In this document: positions 26,896 to 36,435 of the stretch, piece by piece
Position numbering within the stretch: the first letter of the stretch is position 1
Layout of the letters: each line of letters opens with the position of its first letter
NCBI RefSeq assembly: GCF_002797975.1
Contig: NZ_PGET01000001.1
Location: forward strand, 4,328,001-4,392,000
DNA from: [Clostridium] celerecrescens 18A
Lineage (GTDB): Bacteria; Bacillota; Clostridia; Lachnospirales; Lachnospiraceae
Length of the DNA: 64,000 nucleotides
Direction of reading: 5' to 3'
Notes under the pieces: generated by a model
What the model was told of the DNA's origin: nothing
What the model saw: only the letters and a program-made list of their open reading frames with translations
Database searches by the model: none
Position numbers and translations under genes: made by a program

Positions 26896-27568
26896 AAAAG
26901 TAATCCTGTTTATCGTAGAAGGACCCACTGACGAGGAGACATTAAGTCCGGTTCTTAAAAAAGCATTTCAGAGAGAAGATGTCCGTTTCCATGTGGTTCA
27001 TGGCGATATGACAAGCAACTGGTCGGTATCAGGCAACAATGCCGTTAAAACGGTTTATGAGCATATAGAGGTGGAAAGAAAGCGGTATGGCTTTGATAAA
27101 AAGGACATTCTTAAGGTAATTCATCTTGTTGACATTGACGGGGCGTTTATTCCGGCGGACAAGGTCATACAAAGCACAACGGGGACAATCCAATATTTTG
27201 ATGACCGCATCGAATCAGCAGATCCTGAGGGAGTCATTGACCGGAATTCAAGAAAGTCCCAGGTGCTGTACCGGCTTTGTACGGCCGATGCCGTCGGTAA
27301 AATACCGTATTCTGTTTTTTATTTTTCCCGGAATCTTGAGCATGTGCTTCACAACAATAATGGGAATCTGACTGACGATGAAAAGATAAATTATGCAGAT
27401 GCTTTTGCAGATAAGTATGGTTCCGATCAGAAAGGCTTTCAGGCTTTTATTTCATCGAATGATTTTGCTGTGCCGGGGGACTTTCGTGAGACATGGAACT
27501 TTATTATGCAGGGCCTCAATTCATTACACCGGCACTGTAATCTTCATCTGCTTCTTAAAGAAGGTTAA
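26879..27568 (+). CDS. TOPRIM-like putative nuclease, partner of the AAA ATPase
   Basis: 229 residues. The N-terminal LFIVEGPTDEETL supplies the TOPRIM glutamate (residue 14), and IHLVDIDGAF supplies the aspartate pair D85/D87, at the spacing of OLD- and RloB-type nucleases. The rest has no motif I recognise apart from FYFSRNLEHVLHN, which is often seen after the DxD in such proteins. Its start lies inside the ATPase gene, so the two are translationally coupled, the arrangement of Gabija-, PARIS- and AbiL-like defence pairs. Nuclease activity is inferred from the motifs only. Confidence 0.72.
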   Translation: MAAKTKKVILFIVEGPTDEETLSPVLKKAFQREDVRFHVVHGDMTSNWSVSGNNAVKTVYEHIEVERKRYGFDKKDILKVIHLVDIDGAFIPADKVIQSTTGTIQYFDDRIESADPEGVIDRNSRKSQVLYRLCTADAVGKIPYSVFYFSRNLEHVLHNNNGNLTDDEKINYADAFADKYGSDQKGFQAFISSNDFAVPGDFRETWNFIMQGLNSLHRHCNLHLLLKEG

Positions 27569-27673
27569 CAGGAAGAATTGTTTGCGTACTGCATTGGGTA
27601 TTTATTTGAAAATTGGAATGATGATTAAGGAGAGGGAATAACATAGAATAAACATATTATGCAGAGCGAGATC

Positions 27674-28492
27674 ATGGGATACTATATAACCGTTGAAAAG
27701 AATGTAAACATTTACGTAGAGGATCTTAATCCGGATTGCGAAAATACCATTTTATTTCTTCATGGATGGCCGGGAAGCCATAAGCTTTTTGAATACCAGT
27801 TTGATGTGCTTCCTGCCATGGGCTTCCGCTGTATCGGCATTGATACAAGAGGATTCGGGGATTCTGACAAGCCGTTTTGCGGGTACGATTATGACCGGCT
27901 GGCCGATGATGTCAGAGTGGTCATAGATGTACTGAATCTTAGGAATATTACCCTGGCAGGACATTCCACCGGAGGGGCGATTGCCATAAGGTACATGGCA
28001 AGGCACAGGGGCTTTGGGGTAGCAAAACTTGCTTTATTCGCTGCCGCAGCGCCAAGCCTTGTGAAACGTCCGGACTTCCCCTATGGGCTTGATAAAGACG
28101 TAGTAACTCAAATCATTAACGGAACCTACGCCGACCGTCCCAACATGTTAAATAATTTTGGAGATATATTTTTCTTCCAGCATATTACTTATCCGTTCTC
28201 TCAATGGTTTTTCCAGCTTGGTCTGCAGGCAGCAGGCTGGGCGACGGCAGCTATTGCAAATACCTGGCTTGAAGAGGTATTGTTTTCAGATCTGGAGGCA
28301 ATTGATGTTGAAACTCTGATCATTCATGGGATCCATGATCAGGTTGTCCCTTATGAGCTGGGTGAGATCCAGCATCAGTGCATTAAAAACTCCAGGCTGG
28401 AATCCTTTGAATTCAGCGGTCATGCGACCTTCTATGACCAAAAGGACGAATTCAATAAGGTCCTTTCCGAATTCGCCAGCGGGGATTGTTAG
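27674..28492 (+). CDS. alpha/beta hydrolase
   Basis: 272 residues. The catalytic triad is plain: nucleophile serine in GHSTGG, aspartate in IHDQVVP and histidine in FSGHATFYD; HGWPG forms the oxyanion hole. It resembles non-haem chloroperoxidase/esterase-like hydrolases common in clostridia. No signal peptide is present, so it is cytoplasmic. I chose MGYYITVEKNVNIYVEDL at 27674 as the conserved start, although ATG 27659 is possible; neither has a strong ribosome site. Substrate unknown, and the neighbours give no clue. Confidence 0.82.
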   Translation: MGYYITVEKNVNIYVEDLNPDCENTILFLHGWPGSHKLFEYQFDVLPAMGFRCIGIDTRGFGDSDKPFCGYDYDRLADDVRVVIDVLNLRNITLAGHSTGGAIAIRYMARHRGFGVAKLALFAAAAPSLVKRPDFPYGLDKDVVTQIINGTYADRPNMLNNFGDIFFFQHITYPFSQWFFQLGLQAAGWATAAIANTWLEEVLFSDLEAIDVETLIIHGIHDQVVPYELGEIQHQCIKNSRLESFEFSGHATFYDQKDEFNKVLSEFASGDC

Positions 28493-28529
28493 AAAAAGGA
28501 TAAACAGTACCATTGCTATTGACATAAAA

Positions 28530-28563
28530 AAAGGGCGTTGATTTTAATAGATCAACGCCCTTT
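28530..28563. terminator. bidirectional intrinsic terminator
   Basis: AAAGGGCGTTGAT and ATCAACGCCCTTT form a 13-bp stem between two convergent genes, the hydrolase and the chemoreceptor. A-run and T-run flanks suit both strands. Confidence 0.85.
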
Positions 28564-28591
28564 CATATGGCATTCTGGATTTCTGTTTTAA

Positions 28592-30406
28592 TTAATACTT
28601 TTCAAAGGAAGATTCTGTCCTGGCCTCATATTCGTACTCTTTTGTGCTTTTTATCACTGTCTTTTGTTCAGTATCCAATTGGAATTTGTCTACTTCATCC
28701 CGCAGTGTATTAGCCTGGGCGCTCATTTCTTCGCTGGAGGCCGAATTTTCCTCAGCTGTTGCTGCATTTGCCTGTATGACTGCCGATACCTGCTCCAGTC
28801 CTATGCGGATCTCATCAATGGAAGAAGCCTGTTCAGAAGCCGATTGGTTGATCTTATTGACGATATCATTGATAAAGCCGGTGGTTTTATCAATATCATC
28901 AAGAATCTGGGCGGTTTTCTCAGTAATTTCAGTTCCTTCCTGTACCGCATTTACGGAATTCTGTATCAGTTCCGCTGTCTGCTTCGCGGCCTCCGCAGAT
29001 TTTGCGGCAAGGTTACGAACTTCGTCAGCTACTACGGAGAAGCCCTTTCCTGCAGTTCCTGCCCTGGCGGCTTCAATGGCAGCATTGAGGGAGAGGATAT
29101 TGGTCTGGAACGCAATGTCCTCAATAACCTTTGTTATGTTGGTTATCTGATCGGAGAAGATGGCGATATTATCCATTGCTTTTGTAAGCTGCTTCATATG
29201 TACACCGCCGTTTTTAACGTTATCGCTGGTTTGAACCACATATTCGGTTGCTTTTATAACATTTTTTGAATTTTCTGCAGCCTGTTCCGTGATGCTTGCA
29301 ATGGAGGAGGAGAGTTCCTCTACGGAAGCGGCCTGTTCTGTGGAACCGGCTGCAAGCTGCTGTGCTCCTGCCGATACCTGTTCTGTACCTGTATTTACCT
29401 GCTGCGCAGCAACATCGATCATAATGAGGGTATGATTTAAAGAGGAAACGGTTTTTATAATTGCCTTTTTAATGGCTTCAAAGTCTCCCACATAGTCTAA
29501 ATCCATGGAGAAACGCATATCTCCCTGAGACAGAAGATTCAGCTTTTCCGTAATGTCACGAATATAGGAGGTTATGGCAGCATTTGTATTTCTGATGTTT
29601 TCAGCCATGCTTCCCAGCTCATCTTTGCTTACATATGTAATCTGGGCCTGTAAATTTCCCTTTGATATTTCTTTGTAAACCAGTTCGATTTCTTTCACAG
29701 GATCCAAAATAGATTTTCTGATGATCATGGTAATGAAAAGGGTAAACAGCAGAGAAATCAACAGAGACAAGGAAAGGGAGAACCAGGCTAATTTCATGTA
29801 GGTCTGTGCTTCCAGCTTCTGGGAAGCAGCAAACTGCAGCTGGATCGTTGAAAAACCTGACAGGATTTCTCCGGCCTGATCAATAGCAGGAGAATAATTG
29901 TTTTTATAAGACTCATAGGCCTTGCTGCTGTTTCCTTTGGTGGAAGCTTGAAGCAGCCCTGAAATCTCTTCTCTGGCGGACTTGGTTTTTGATAACAAAT
30001 CTTTTATCTGTGCGATATCGTTATCTCTTGCACTGGAAGACTGGTTGCCTGCAAATGCCTCCAATGCGCTGGAAACGCTTTCTTCCTGTTCCTGGGCCTT
30101 GGCAAGGCTATCCTGTACGGATTGGATATTATCGTCAAGAATTGCCTGAAGAAGATATTTTTGTGCCGAGGCCAGCCCGGATCTCATGGTCCATGTGCTG
30201 TTGGAGTTTGGTACGGTATAGCGGTAATAGCGTTCCACCTGGAAGCCAAGATTTTTCGTATTCCATGCGGATATTGAAGTGGATGCTATAATGATCAGCA
30301 GTATTATGCCAAAACCTAAAATCAGTTTTTTGCCGACAGATAAGTTTTTAATCAGAGAGCCTGCTTCTTTGCCGGAATCATCGGCATTTGTATTCTGTTT
30401 TTTCAT
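28592..30406 (-). CDS. methyl-accepting chemotaxis protein with four-helix sensor
   Basis: 604 residues. Membrane helices near 25-45 and 215-240 enclose a roughly 170-residue helical sensing domain of the four-helix-bundle type; HAMP, then the signalling coiled coil with tip [40 protein letters not shown]. The last residues are not a CheR-docking pentapeptide. ATG 30406 is chosen, after a GGGAAAGGA site; the longer frame begins in unlikely sequence. It signals to CheA/CheW encoded elsewhere. Its ligand is unknown. Confidence 0.88.
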   Translation of the reverse strand: MKKQNTNADDSGKEAGSLIKNLSVGKKLILGFGIILLIIIASTSISAWNTKNLGFQVERYYRYTVPNSNSTWTMRSGLASAQKYLLQAILDDNIQSVQDSLAKAQEQEESVSSALEAFAGNQSSSARDNDIAQIKDLLSKTKSAREEISGLLQASTKGNSSKAYESYKNNYSPAIDQAGEILSGFSTIQLQFAASQKLEAQTYMKLAWFSLSLSLLISLLFTLFITMIIRKSILDPVKEIELVYKEISKGNLQAQITYVSKDELGSMAENIRNTNAAITSYIRDITEKLNLLSQGDMRFSMDLDYVGDFEAIKKAIIKTVSSLNHTLIMIDVAAQQVNTGTEQVSAGAQQLAAGSTEQAASVEELSSSIASITEQAAENSKNVIKATEYVVQTSDNVKNGGVHMKQLTKAMDNIAIFSDQITNITKVIEDIAFQTNILSLNAAIEAARAGTAGKGFSVVADEVRNLAAKSAEAAKQTAELIQNSVNAVQEGTEITEKTAQILDDIDKTTGFINDIVNKINQSASEQASSIDEIRIGLEQVSAVIQANAATAEENSASSEEMSAQANTLRDEVDKFQLDTEQKTVIKSTKEYEYEARTESSFEKY

Positions 30407-30581
30407 CTTATCGTTCCTTTCCCGATTTTTTAACCGGAATATATAGATTGGAAATTGCGTCATATTATATATCGGAACTATAGAGCTAATCATAAGAATT
30501 CACTTGTTATTTTTTTAACTGTGAAGACTACTTTCACGATCTGATAAAGAATGAGGATTTCTGAAAAGGGACAGAAAAAAA

Positions 30582-30614
30582 GAAAGCCTCCGGCTTTTGT
30601 GCCGAAGGCTTTTT
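30582..30614 (-). terminator. terminator of the ugp operon
   Basis: AAGCC(T)CCGGC and GCCG(A)AGGCTT form a strong stem 6 bases past the ugpB stop, with a run of seven T on the minus strand. Confidence 0.85.
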
Positions 30615-30619
30615 GAACA

Positions 30620-32023
30620 TTATTTTGTAGATGAATTATAGTTTGCAATGGCTGCATTTACTTTTTCAGCCAGGAAACTTACCGCCTGTTCCGGAGTATA
30701 TGTGCCGTCATAGGTCTTCTCCATTGCTTCGTTAAAGATCTTTCTGGACTCGGTTGCTACTCCGGATAATACACCTGCGGTGTATCCATTGACAGGGGTA
30801 GCCTTTAACTGGTTGATGGCAGTGGTGAAGTTGGGGTTCTGAGCTATGAAATCCTTCATGGCAGGAGTTTCATAAGCATCCGGGTTAACTGCGAAGTATC
30901 CGGTGGACATACTCCAGTTGGCCTGGGAATCCGGTGTGGTGGTAAATTCGATGAACTTCCAGGCAGCGTTCTTTTTCGCCTCATCCTTATTGTCCATCAT
31001 CCACAGGGATGCACCTCCAATGATGACACCGCCATCGGCAGCAGATGCATCGACTTTTGGAAGAAATCCGGTACCGATCTCAAAATCGCTGCTTGCCGTA
31101 GCATTTTTAAGAATTGCCGTGGATTCAATGATCATGGCTGTCTGGCCCGAGAAGAATGCGGTCTGGGTATCCGCGGTGGTGCTGCCGTAGTTATCCGCAT
31201 AACCGGAATCCATGAGCTTTTTCCATGTTTCAAAAATCTTAAGTCCAGCTCCGTTGTTTAAAAAATCCACTTCGGTTGCCGGCGCTTTCCGCCCGTTTTC
31301 ATTGTTTGCATAAAATTTTCCCTGGCCGGCGATCTGCTGTTCAAAGAACCAGCCGTAGATGGCCTGGGCATAGCCCACGGGAGCTGCTTTGCTTTCAACG
31401 ATTTTTTTGGAGAATTCCAATACCTCGTCAAATGTTTTGGGCGGGGTTTCAGGATCCAGACCAGCGGCCTTAAAAACGTCCTTGTTGTAATACAGCATTG
31501 GTGTGGAAACATTAAATGGCATGGACATCTGTTTTCCATTTACCGTATAGTAGCTGGTGATGATATTCATAACAGTAGAAGGATCAAAGTTTGTGGAGGC
31601 AAACATATCCTGTACCGGAATGGCATGACCGCTATCAGTCATAAACTTTGTTCCGATGTCGTACATCTGGCATACGTCCGGCATGCTGCCGCTCTGCATG
31701 GCTGCTTTCAGCTTGGTGATCAGGTCATCATAGTTACCCTGATATTCACTTTTTACCTCGATCTCACTCTGGGACTCATTAAAGGCTTTAACCAGAGCTT
31801 CGGTTGCCTCTCCGTTTACACCTCCCATAGCATGCCAGAGGGTTATGACTGTTTTTCCACCCTCTGCCGGAGCTTTTGCGTCAGCCGCCGCTTTTGTGGT
31901 AGCAGCCTCCGTGGAACCTGCCGCTGTGGTTCCCCCGGAAGTAGCACTTCCACCGCATGCAGCAAGAGTCATGGACATGACAGCAGCCATAATCGCCGCA
32001 AGCCACCTTTTTCTTCTTTTCAT
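30620..32023 (-). CDS. ugpB: extracellular solute-binding lipoprotein, UgpB-like
   Basis: 467 residues; lipobox LAAC followed by a Ser/Thr/Ala-rich tether. It begins VITLWHAMGGVNGEATEALVKAFNESQ, with the WHAMGG signature of glycerol-3-phosphate/glycerophosphodiester binding proteins, and the second lobe has SMPDVCQMYDIGTKFM. It delivers substrate to the two permeases encoded upstream. No ATPase gene accompanies them; such systems usually share an MsmK/UgpC-type ATPase from elsewhere. Glycerol-3-phosphate-type cargo is likely but other polyols or sugars are possible. Confidence 0.82.
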   Translation of the reverse strand: MKRRKRWLAAIMAAVMSMTLAACGGSATSGGTTAAGSTEAATTKAAADAKAPAEGGKTVITLWHAMGGVNGEATEALVKAFNESQSEIEVKSEYQGNYDDLITKLKAAMQSGSMPDVCQMYDIGTKFMTDSGHAIPVQDMFASTNFDPSTVMNIITSYYTVNGKQMSMPFNVSTPMLYYNKDVFKAAGLDPETPPKTFDEVLEFSKKIVESKAAPVGYAQAIYGWFFEQQIAGQGKFYANNENGRKAPATEVDFLNNGAGLKIFETWKKLMDSGYADNYGSTTADTQTAFFSGQTAMIIESTAILKNATASSDFEIGTGFLPKVDASAADGGVIIGGASLWMMDNKDEAKKNAAWKFIEFTTTPDSQANWSMSTGYFAVNPDAYETPAMKDFIAQNPNFTTAINQLKATPVNGYTAGVLSGVATESRKIFNEAMEKTYDGTYTPEQAVSFLAEKVNAAIANYNSSTK

Positions 32024-32089
32024 AGATATCCTCCTTTAAATGATATAGTTTTATCTCTATACAGTGCCCTTTGGGCATGCATGAAATAC

Positions 32090-32905
32090 TTACCCTTTTA
32101 CGGAACCTGAGGTGAGGCCTGAAATCAGCTGCTTCTGTCCCAGTATGAATGCCAGGATCGAAGGGACGAGGATGATCATGGATCCGGCCATGACCGGGCG
32201 GAAGTCTGTGGATTCCGCTCCCTGAAGCATTCCAAGACCAATCTGGACGGTTCGCATGTTTACCGAATCTGTAACGAGAAGCGGCCATAAATAGTGATTC
32301 CAGCTTTGAAGGAATGTGTAGATCCCCAAAGCGCCCATGGAAGGCTTTACAAGGGGAAGGGCAATGAAACAGAAGAAACGGAAGTTCCCGCAACCGTCAA
32401 TATCCGCTGCCTCCTTTATCTCCATTGGAAGCTGCAGGAATGCCTGTCTCATGTTAAATACTGCAAATGCAGATGCCACGTTTGGAAGGATCAGGGCTGT
32501 ATAGCTGTTCTTAAGCCCCAGATCGCAGATGATTAAATAATTTGCAATGATGATGGCCTGGCTTGGGATCATCATGGTTGCAAGCATCAATAAAAACAGG
32601 GCATTCCGACCCCGGAATTTCATCATGGAAAACGCATAGGCTGCCAAAGCCCCGGTAACGATCTGCCCAAAGGTAACGGTACAGGATACGATCAGGGAAT
32701 TCTTGATGAAGGTAAAGAACGGGGCCAGCTGCAGGGCTTTTATGTAATTGTCCGGGATCAGCTGTTTGGGCCAAAAGCCCCCGGAAAACACTTCCTTCAT
32801 GGTCATCATGCTGACGTTAAAACAGTAAACCACTGGTGAGATAATGATGACTGCAAAAAGGATATTTAATGCATAAAGTAGATATTTTACCAGTTTGTTT
32901 TTCAT
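32090..32905 (-). CDS. ugpE: ABC transporter permease, UgpE-like
   Basis: 271 residues with six membrane segments and the docking loop EIKEAADIDGCGNFRFFCFIALPLVKP, the EAA motif of carbohydrate importers (MalG/UgpE class). Its ATG overlaps the TGA of the upstream permease gene (TGATG), so the two are coupled. It forms half of the importer channel with the UgpA-like protein. The gene is followed by the binding-protein gene after 66 bases. Confidence 0.84.
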   Translation of the reverse strand: MKNKLVKYLLYALNILFAVIIISPVVYCFNVSMMTMKEVFSGGFWPKQLIPDNYIKALQLAPFFTFIKNSLIVSCTVTFGQIVTGALAAYAFSMMKFRGRNALFLLMLATMMIPSQAIIIANYLIICDLGLKNSYTALILPNVASAFAVFNMRQAFLQLPMEIKEAADIDGCGNFRFFCFIALPLVKPSMGALGIYTFLQSWNHYLWPLLVTDSVNMRTVQIGLGMLQGAESTDFRPVMAGSMIILVPSILAFILGQKQLISGLTSGSVKG

Positions 32906-33768
32906 CAGTAGGTCACCTTCTTTTCCAGTCTGAATTGAATCAATGTCAAGGCCATCAGGATAATAAACAGGACGATGGATTCCGCACAGGCCATGCCGAA
33001 CCGGCTGTTCATAAATGCCTCCTGGTAAATCTGGTACACAATGACATTGGTGCTTCCGGAAGGGCCTCCCTGTGTCATCAGTTTGACCTGAGCATAAGCC
33101 TGAAGGGCGTTGATGACGTTAATGATCAAAAGGAAAAACAGGGTAGGGGATATGCATGGGATGGTAATATGCCTGTGCTTGGCAAAAAATCCTGCTCCTT
33201 CAATGGCTGCGCACTCATAAAGATCCACAGGAACACTTTGTAAGGCGGCGGTCAGGAATATAAAATTTAATCCGACGTTCATCCATACGGTCACAAGGGT
33301 TACCGCACTTAAGGCGTATTTGGGATCCGTCAGCCATCCGATGTGGGTTCCCAGGACCTTGTTGATGATGCCAAGGCTGCTGTGAAATATAAACATGAAA
33401 ACCACGGAAGCCGCTGCTGCAGAAATGGCCATAGGAAGGGCGTAAACCGTCCGGAACAGATTCTTCCCCTTAATATCCTCATTGCTTATGATTGCCAGGA
33501 TAAATCCGATCACAATGGAGCAGGCCACGGTCATCACTGCATATTGAAAGGATACCAGAAGGCTGTTTTGAAAGGCCTGAGAGGTGAAGATCGTAAGATA
33601 ATTCCCAAGGCCGACAAAGGAGGAGACTGCCCCAAGGGGAGTCGTCATGGCAAAACTAAGCCAAATGGTTTTGAGGAACGGCCAGAACAGGAAGGCCGAG
33701 AAGAAAAACATGGCGGGCAGCAAATACAGATAAGGCTCGATTGCCCGGAAAAACTGCTTCTTTTTCAT
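32905..33768 (-). CDS. ugpA: ABC transporter permease, UgpA-like
   Basis: 287 residues with six membrane segments; the first follows a short cytoplasmic start (FFRAIEPYLYLLPAMFFFSAFL). The docking loop is VDLYECAAIEGAGFFAKHRHITIPCISP, typical of the MalF/UgpA class. It pairs with the UgpE-like protein downstream. A GGAGGA site precedes the ATG and a clear minus-strand promoter lies about 125 bases upstream. First gene of the operon. Confidence 0.84.
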   Translation of the reverse strand: MKKKQFFRAIEPYLYLLPAMFFFSAFLFWPFLKTIWLSFAMTTPLGAVSSFVGLGNYLTIFTSQAFQNSLLVSFQYAVMTVACSIVIGFILAIISNEDIKGKNLFRTVYALPMAISAAAASVVFMFIFHSSLGIINKVLGTHIGWLTDPKYALSAVTLVTVWMNVGLNFIFLTAALQSVPVDLYECAAIEGAGFFAKHRHITIPCISPTLFFLLIINVINALQAYAQVKLMTQGGPSGSTNVIVYQIYQEAFMNSRFGMACAESIVLFIILMALTLIQFRLEKKVTY

Positions 33769-33892
33769 GAAAAAATTATCCTCCTTTTCCTAAAAAGAAA
33801 AAAAGAATCAGCATTTCATTTCGCCTTAGAGATAATGGCGGAAATGTAACGTCTGATTTCTCTTGCTCTCTAGCAAATGTTTCATTGACGTT

Positions 33893-33921
33893 AGTTTATC
33901 ATATAAGTTGTTATAATGCAA
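33893..33921 (-). promoter_or_regulatory. sigma-A promoter of the ugp operon
   Basis: On the minus strand TTGCAT (33921-33916), 17 bases, then TAAACT (33898-33893). Spacing is ideal and it points at ugpA about 125 bases downstream. Confidence 0.6.
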
Positions 33922-34163
33922 TATATATTTGCCTTAATTAACCAGATAATTGGTAATATTTTGATATATTATTAACGAACAAGTGAAAATATGAATTAAA
34001 TTTAATAAAAATTTGGAGTGATAGAGGTATAAAAATATACTTAGTACACAATTGGAGTATCTTGCCGGCTTGCTTTTTCAAAAACTGGGTAGATTATCCA
34101 GCTGCCGATTCGGTCTTCTGCCGTCAGAAATAGCCGCAAAACCTTACGAAACCCGAATGGCTA

Positions 34164-34192
34164 TTCACAAACGTTCGGGGATGGGGTATAAT
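34164..34192 (+). promoter_or_regulatory. sigma-A promoter of the cell-wall-binding protein gene
   Basis: TTCACA, 17 bases, TATAAT (34187-34192), about 50 bases before the ATG. The CCCGAA/TTCGGG inverted repeat straddles the -35 box and may be an operator. Confidence 0.65.
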
Positions 34193-34242
34193 AAGCCTAT
34201 TGCACCGCAATCAGAAATGATATAGAAAGATGGGGATTGTTT

Positions 34243-35196
34243 ATGAATGGTAAGAAAATTTTGTCTCTGGTGCTTGCTGTGTCAATGGCAACAGGGCTTA
34301 GCTGTATGACTTCCATGGCAGCAACCAGAAAGAAAATCACAACAGTAAACTTAACCGTGACAGCGGACATTATGCCGGGCGGTTCTGTTTTTGGACAGCA
34401 GGCTGAGATAACCACAAAAAACAGCAAGATCGATGTGGGAGAATGCGAATTTACTAACAGCGGATTTCAGTGGTCTGAACAGGATATACCAAGGCTGGAA
34501 GTAAAGCTGTATGCGCAGGAAGGATATTATTTTTCTGTTGCAGAATCCGGCTTCACAATTGATGGAGGAACCTACGTAAAGCAGACGAGGGAAGATTTCA
34601 GCCAGACCCTGACGGTGACCATAGATCTTCCGAAGGTCAGTGAGTTTACCCAGTCCATAGAAAGCGCAGCATGGGGTTCTAAAACTATGGCTGTGTGGAG
34701 TCCTGCCGCCGGTGCGGGAAGTTATGAAGTAAAGGTATTCCGTGACGGAAAGAACACGGGAGGAGTAAAGACCACCGTGGGGACGAGTCTGGATCTCGGG
34801 CTGTTAATGGGAAAGACTGGAAGCTACACGTTTAAAGTGCGTCCGGTCAACAAGCAGAATACTGAGAATAAAGGTGAATGGGTGGAGTCTCCTGTCAATT
34901 ATGTTGATGGGGCGGAGGCGGAGCTAAACCGTACATCCTCCCAAAGCGGCGGCGGCTGGAAACAAGACGGGACCGGCTGGTGGTATGTGAATCCCGACGG
35001 AAGTTATCCGGTCGGCACCTGGAATAACATCGATGGACAGTGGTATTTCTTCAATGAGAATGGCTATATGGCTACAGGCTGGGTTGCATGGAACGGAAAA
35101 CAGTATTACTGCGATCTCTCAGGAGGGCAGATGCTGGCAAACACCATAACACCTGATGGGGCTAATGTTGGAGCCGATGGAGCGAAACTTCCTTAG
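34243..35196 (+). CDS. secreted protein with choline-binding-type cell-wall repeats
   Basis: 317 residues with a cleavable signal peptide (KKILSLVLAVSMATGLSCMTSMAA). The middle part looks like a beta-sandwich ending in a fibronectin-like stretch (AWSPAAGAGSYEVKVFRDGK). The C-terminal 80 residues hold aromatic cell-wall-binding repeats: GWKQDGTGWWYVNPDGSYP, GTWNNIDGQWYFFNENGYMATGW and a third weaker one. Such repeats bind teichoic acid or wall sugars non-covalently. No catalytic domain is recognised, so an adhesive or structural role is inferred. ATG 34243 follows TGGGGA; the TTG 6 bases earlier is unlikely. Confidence 0.8.
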   Translation: MNGKKILSLVLAVSMATGLSCMTSMAATRKKITTVNLTVTADIMPGGSVFGQQAEITTKNSKIDVGECEFTNSGFQWSEQDIPRLEVKLYAQEGYYFSVAESGFTIDGGTYVKQTREDFSQTLTVTIDLPKVSEFTQSIESAAWGSKTMAVWSPAAGAGSYEVKVFRDGKNTGGVKTTVGTSLDLGLLMGKTGSYTFKVRPVNKQNTENKGEWVESPVNYVDGAEAELNRTSSQSGGGWKQDGTGWWYVNPDGSYPVGTWNNIDGQWYFFNENGYMATGWVAWNGKQYYCDLSGGQMLANTITPDGANVGADGAKLP

Positions 35197-35206
35197 AATA
35201 AAAAAT

Positions 35207-35237
35207 GGCGGGCTGCTTTTAGCGGTCCGCCTTTTTT
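35207..35237 (+). terminator. intrinsic terminator
   Basis: GGCGG and CCGCC close a hairpin with inner GCT/AGC pairing, followed by TTTTTT, 11 bases past the cell-wall protein stop. Confidence 0.8.
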
Positions 35238-35319
35238 ACTGCCTGGAGACCGACCATTTGAAAAATACTTGTAGGATTAAAGATTCTATCATATAATAAC
35301 AAGGCGGAGGCAGACAGAA

Positions 35320-36411
35320 ATGACAGTGAAAAAGACAGGAAAATTTTATAAGCGGGTATTGATAGCGGCGGCAATCCTTCTGGCCCTTTGTGTGGCAGGA
35401 TGCAGCCCAACTGCAAGCTCTTCCCCATTACCCCAGAGAGAAATAGGAAATGAGGCTGGGACGGATCTAAGGGTTCATTTTATTGATGTGGGCCAGGGAG
35501 ACAGTACCTTAGTAGAAAAAGACGGTCATTATATGCTGATAGACGCAGGGGAACGGGATCAGGGCGAGACAGTCGCTTCTTATCTGGAGAAACAGGGAGT
35601 GAAGAAACTGGATTACGTGATCGGAACCCATCCCCATTCAGATCATATCGGCGGGCTGGAGACGGTCATACGGAAATTTGATGTTCAAAAGGTCTTTTTA
35701 CCAGAGAAAGAACATACCACAAAGGTTTATGAACGCCTGCTTGATGCCATAGCGGAAAAAAATTTAAAAATAACCCTTCCAAAGCCTGGGGAAAGCTACT
35801 CCTTAGGAGATGCATCTTTCCAGATCATCGCTCCCAACAGGGACTATGGGGATAATTTAAATAACTGGTCCATAGGCCTTCGCCTTGTTTATGGAAAGAA
35901 CAGCTTTGTCTTATGCGGAGATGCAGAAAAAGATGGGGAAAAGGATATGATAGCAAACGGCCTTCCGTTAAAGGCCGATGTGCTGAAGCTTTCCCATCAT
36001 GGAAGCACCACCTCATCATCGGAAGGTTTTATGGATCTGGTGGATCCTGAATATGGAGTGATTTCCTGCGGAAAAAATAATGATTATGGCCATCCTCACA
36101 AGGAAATCCTGGATATGTTAAAAAAACGGAACATTAAGGTTTTACGGACAGACCAGCTTGGAACCATAGTGGCGGTGAGCGACGGATCAAAAGTCACCTT
36201 CCCTGGAACCACGGAAGGAACCGATGGAGACGGGACACAAAGCACGTCAGCAGACCAGGATTATGTAATAAATACCAATACCAATAAATTTCACCGGCCG
36301 GACTGCAAGTCAGCAGCTTCCATGAAGGAAGAGAACCGGAAATCCTATAATGGCTCCAGAGAGAATTTGATACAGATGGGATATGAGCCGTGCCAAAGCT
36401 GCAACCCTTAG
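35320..36411 (+). CDS. ComEC-like metallo-beta-lactamase-fold lipoprotein with Ada-like zinc motif
   Basis: 363 residues. A lipobox (VAGC) follows the signal. The body is the metallo-beta-lactamase domain of the ComEC C-terminal class: FIDVGQGDSTLV, metal-binding THPHSDHIGG, CGDAEKD and LSHHGS. These extracellular domains are thought to cut DNA or phosphodiesters. The last 45 residues, VINTNTNKFHRPDCKSA...YEPCQSCNP, resemble the zinc-binding N-terminal module of Ada. ATG 35320 follows GGCGGAGG. A DUF3006 gene follows after 24 bases, a pairing seen in many clostridia. Substrate unproven. Confidence 0.83.
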   Translation: MTVKKTGKFYKRVLIAAAILLALCVAGCSPTASSSPLPQREIGNEAGTDLRVHFIDVGQGDSTLVEKDGHYMLIDAGERDQGETVASYLEKQGVKKLDYVIGTHPHSDHIGGLETVIRKFDVQKVFLPEKEHTTKVYERLLDAIAEKNLKITLPKPGESYSLGDASFQIIAPNRDYGDNLNNWSIGLRLVYGKNSFVLCGDAEKDGEKDMIANGLPLKADVLKLSHHGSTTSSSEGFMDLVDPEYGVISCGKNNDYGHPHKEILDMLKKRNIKVLRTDQLGTIVAVSDGSKVTFPGTTEGTDGDGTQSTSADQDYVINTNTNKFHRPDCKSAASMKEENRKSYNGSRENLIQMGYEPCQSCNP

Positions 36412-36435
36412 CCTGGCACAGAAAGGGAAAAGGTT

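Larger units (their letters stand above)
33769..34242. promoter_or_regulatory. 474-base divergent intergenic region, no gene
   Basis: Two promoters diverge here and are listed separately. In the leader of ugpA a near-perfect hairpin joins CATTTCGCC (33814 region) to GGCGGAAATG (about 33849). The middle (33920-34060) is very AT-rich. Near the rightward promoter, CCCGAA (34152-34157) and TTCGGG (34174-34179) form an inverted repeat around the -35 box. I see no coding sequence or known riboswitch. Confidence 0.45.

Noticed and set aside
34120..34192. Apparent RNA pseudoknot (AATAGCC/GGCTATT interleaved with CCCGAA/TTCGGG) as a riboswitch leader of the cell-wall-binding protein gene
   Set aside because: A good promoter (TTCACA, 17 bases, TATAAT) lies within and just after it, so most of the element would not be transcribed into that leader; the repeats are better read as DNA operator sites.
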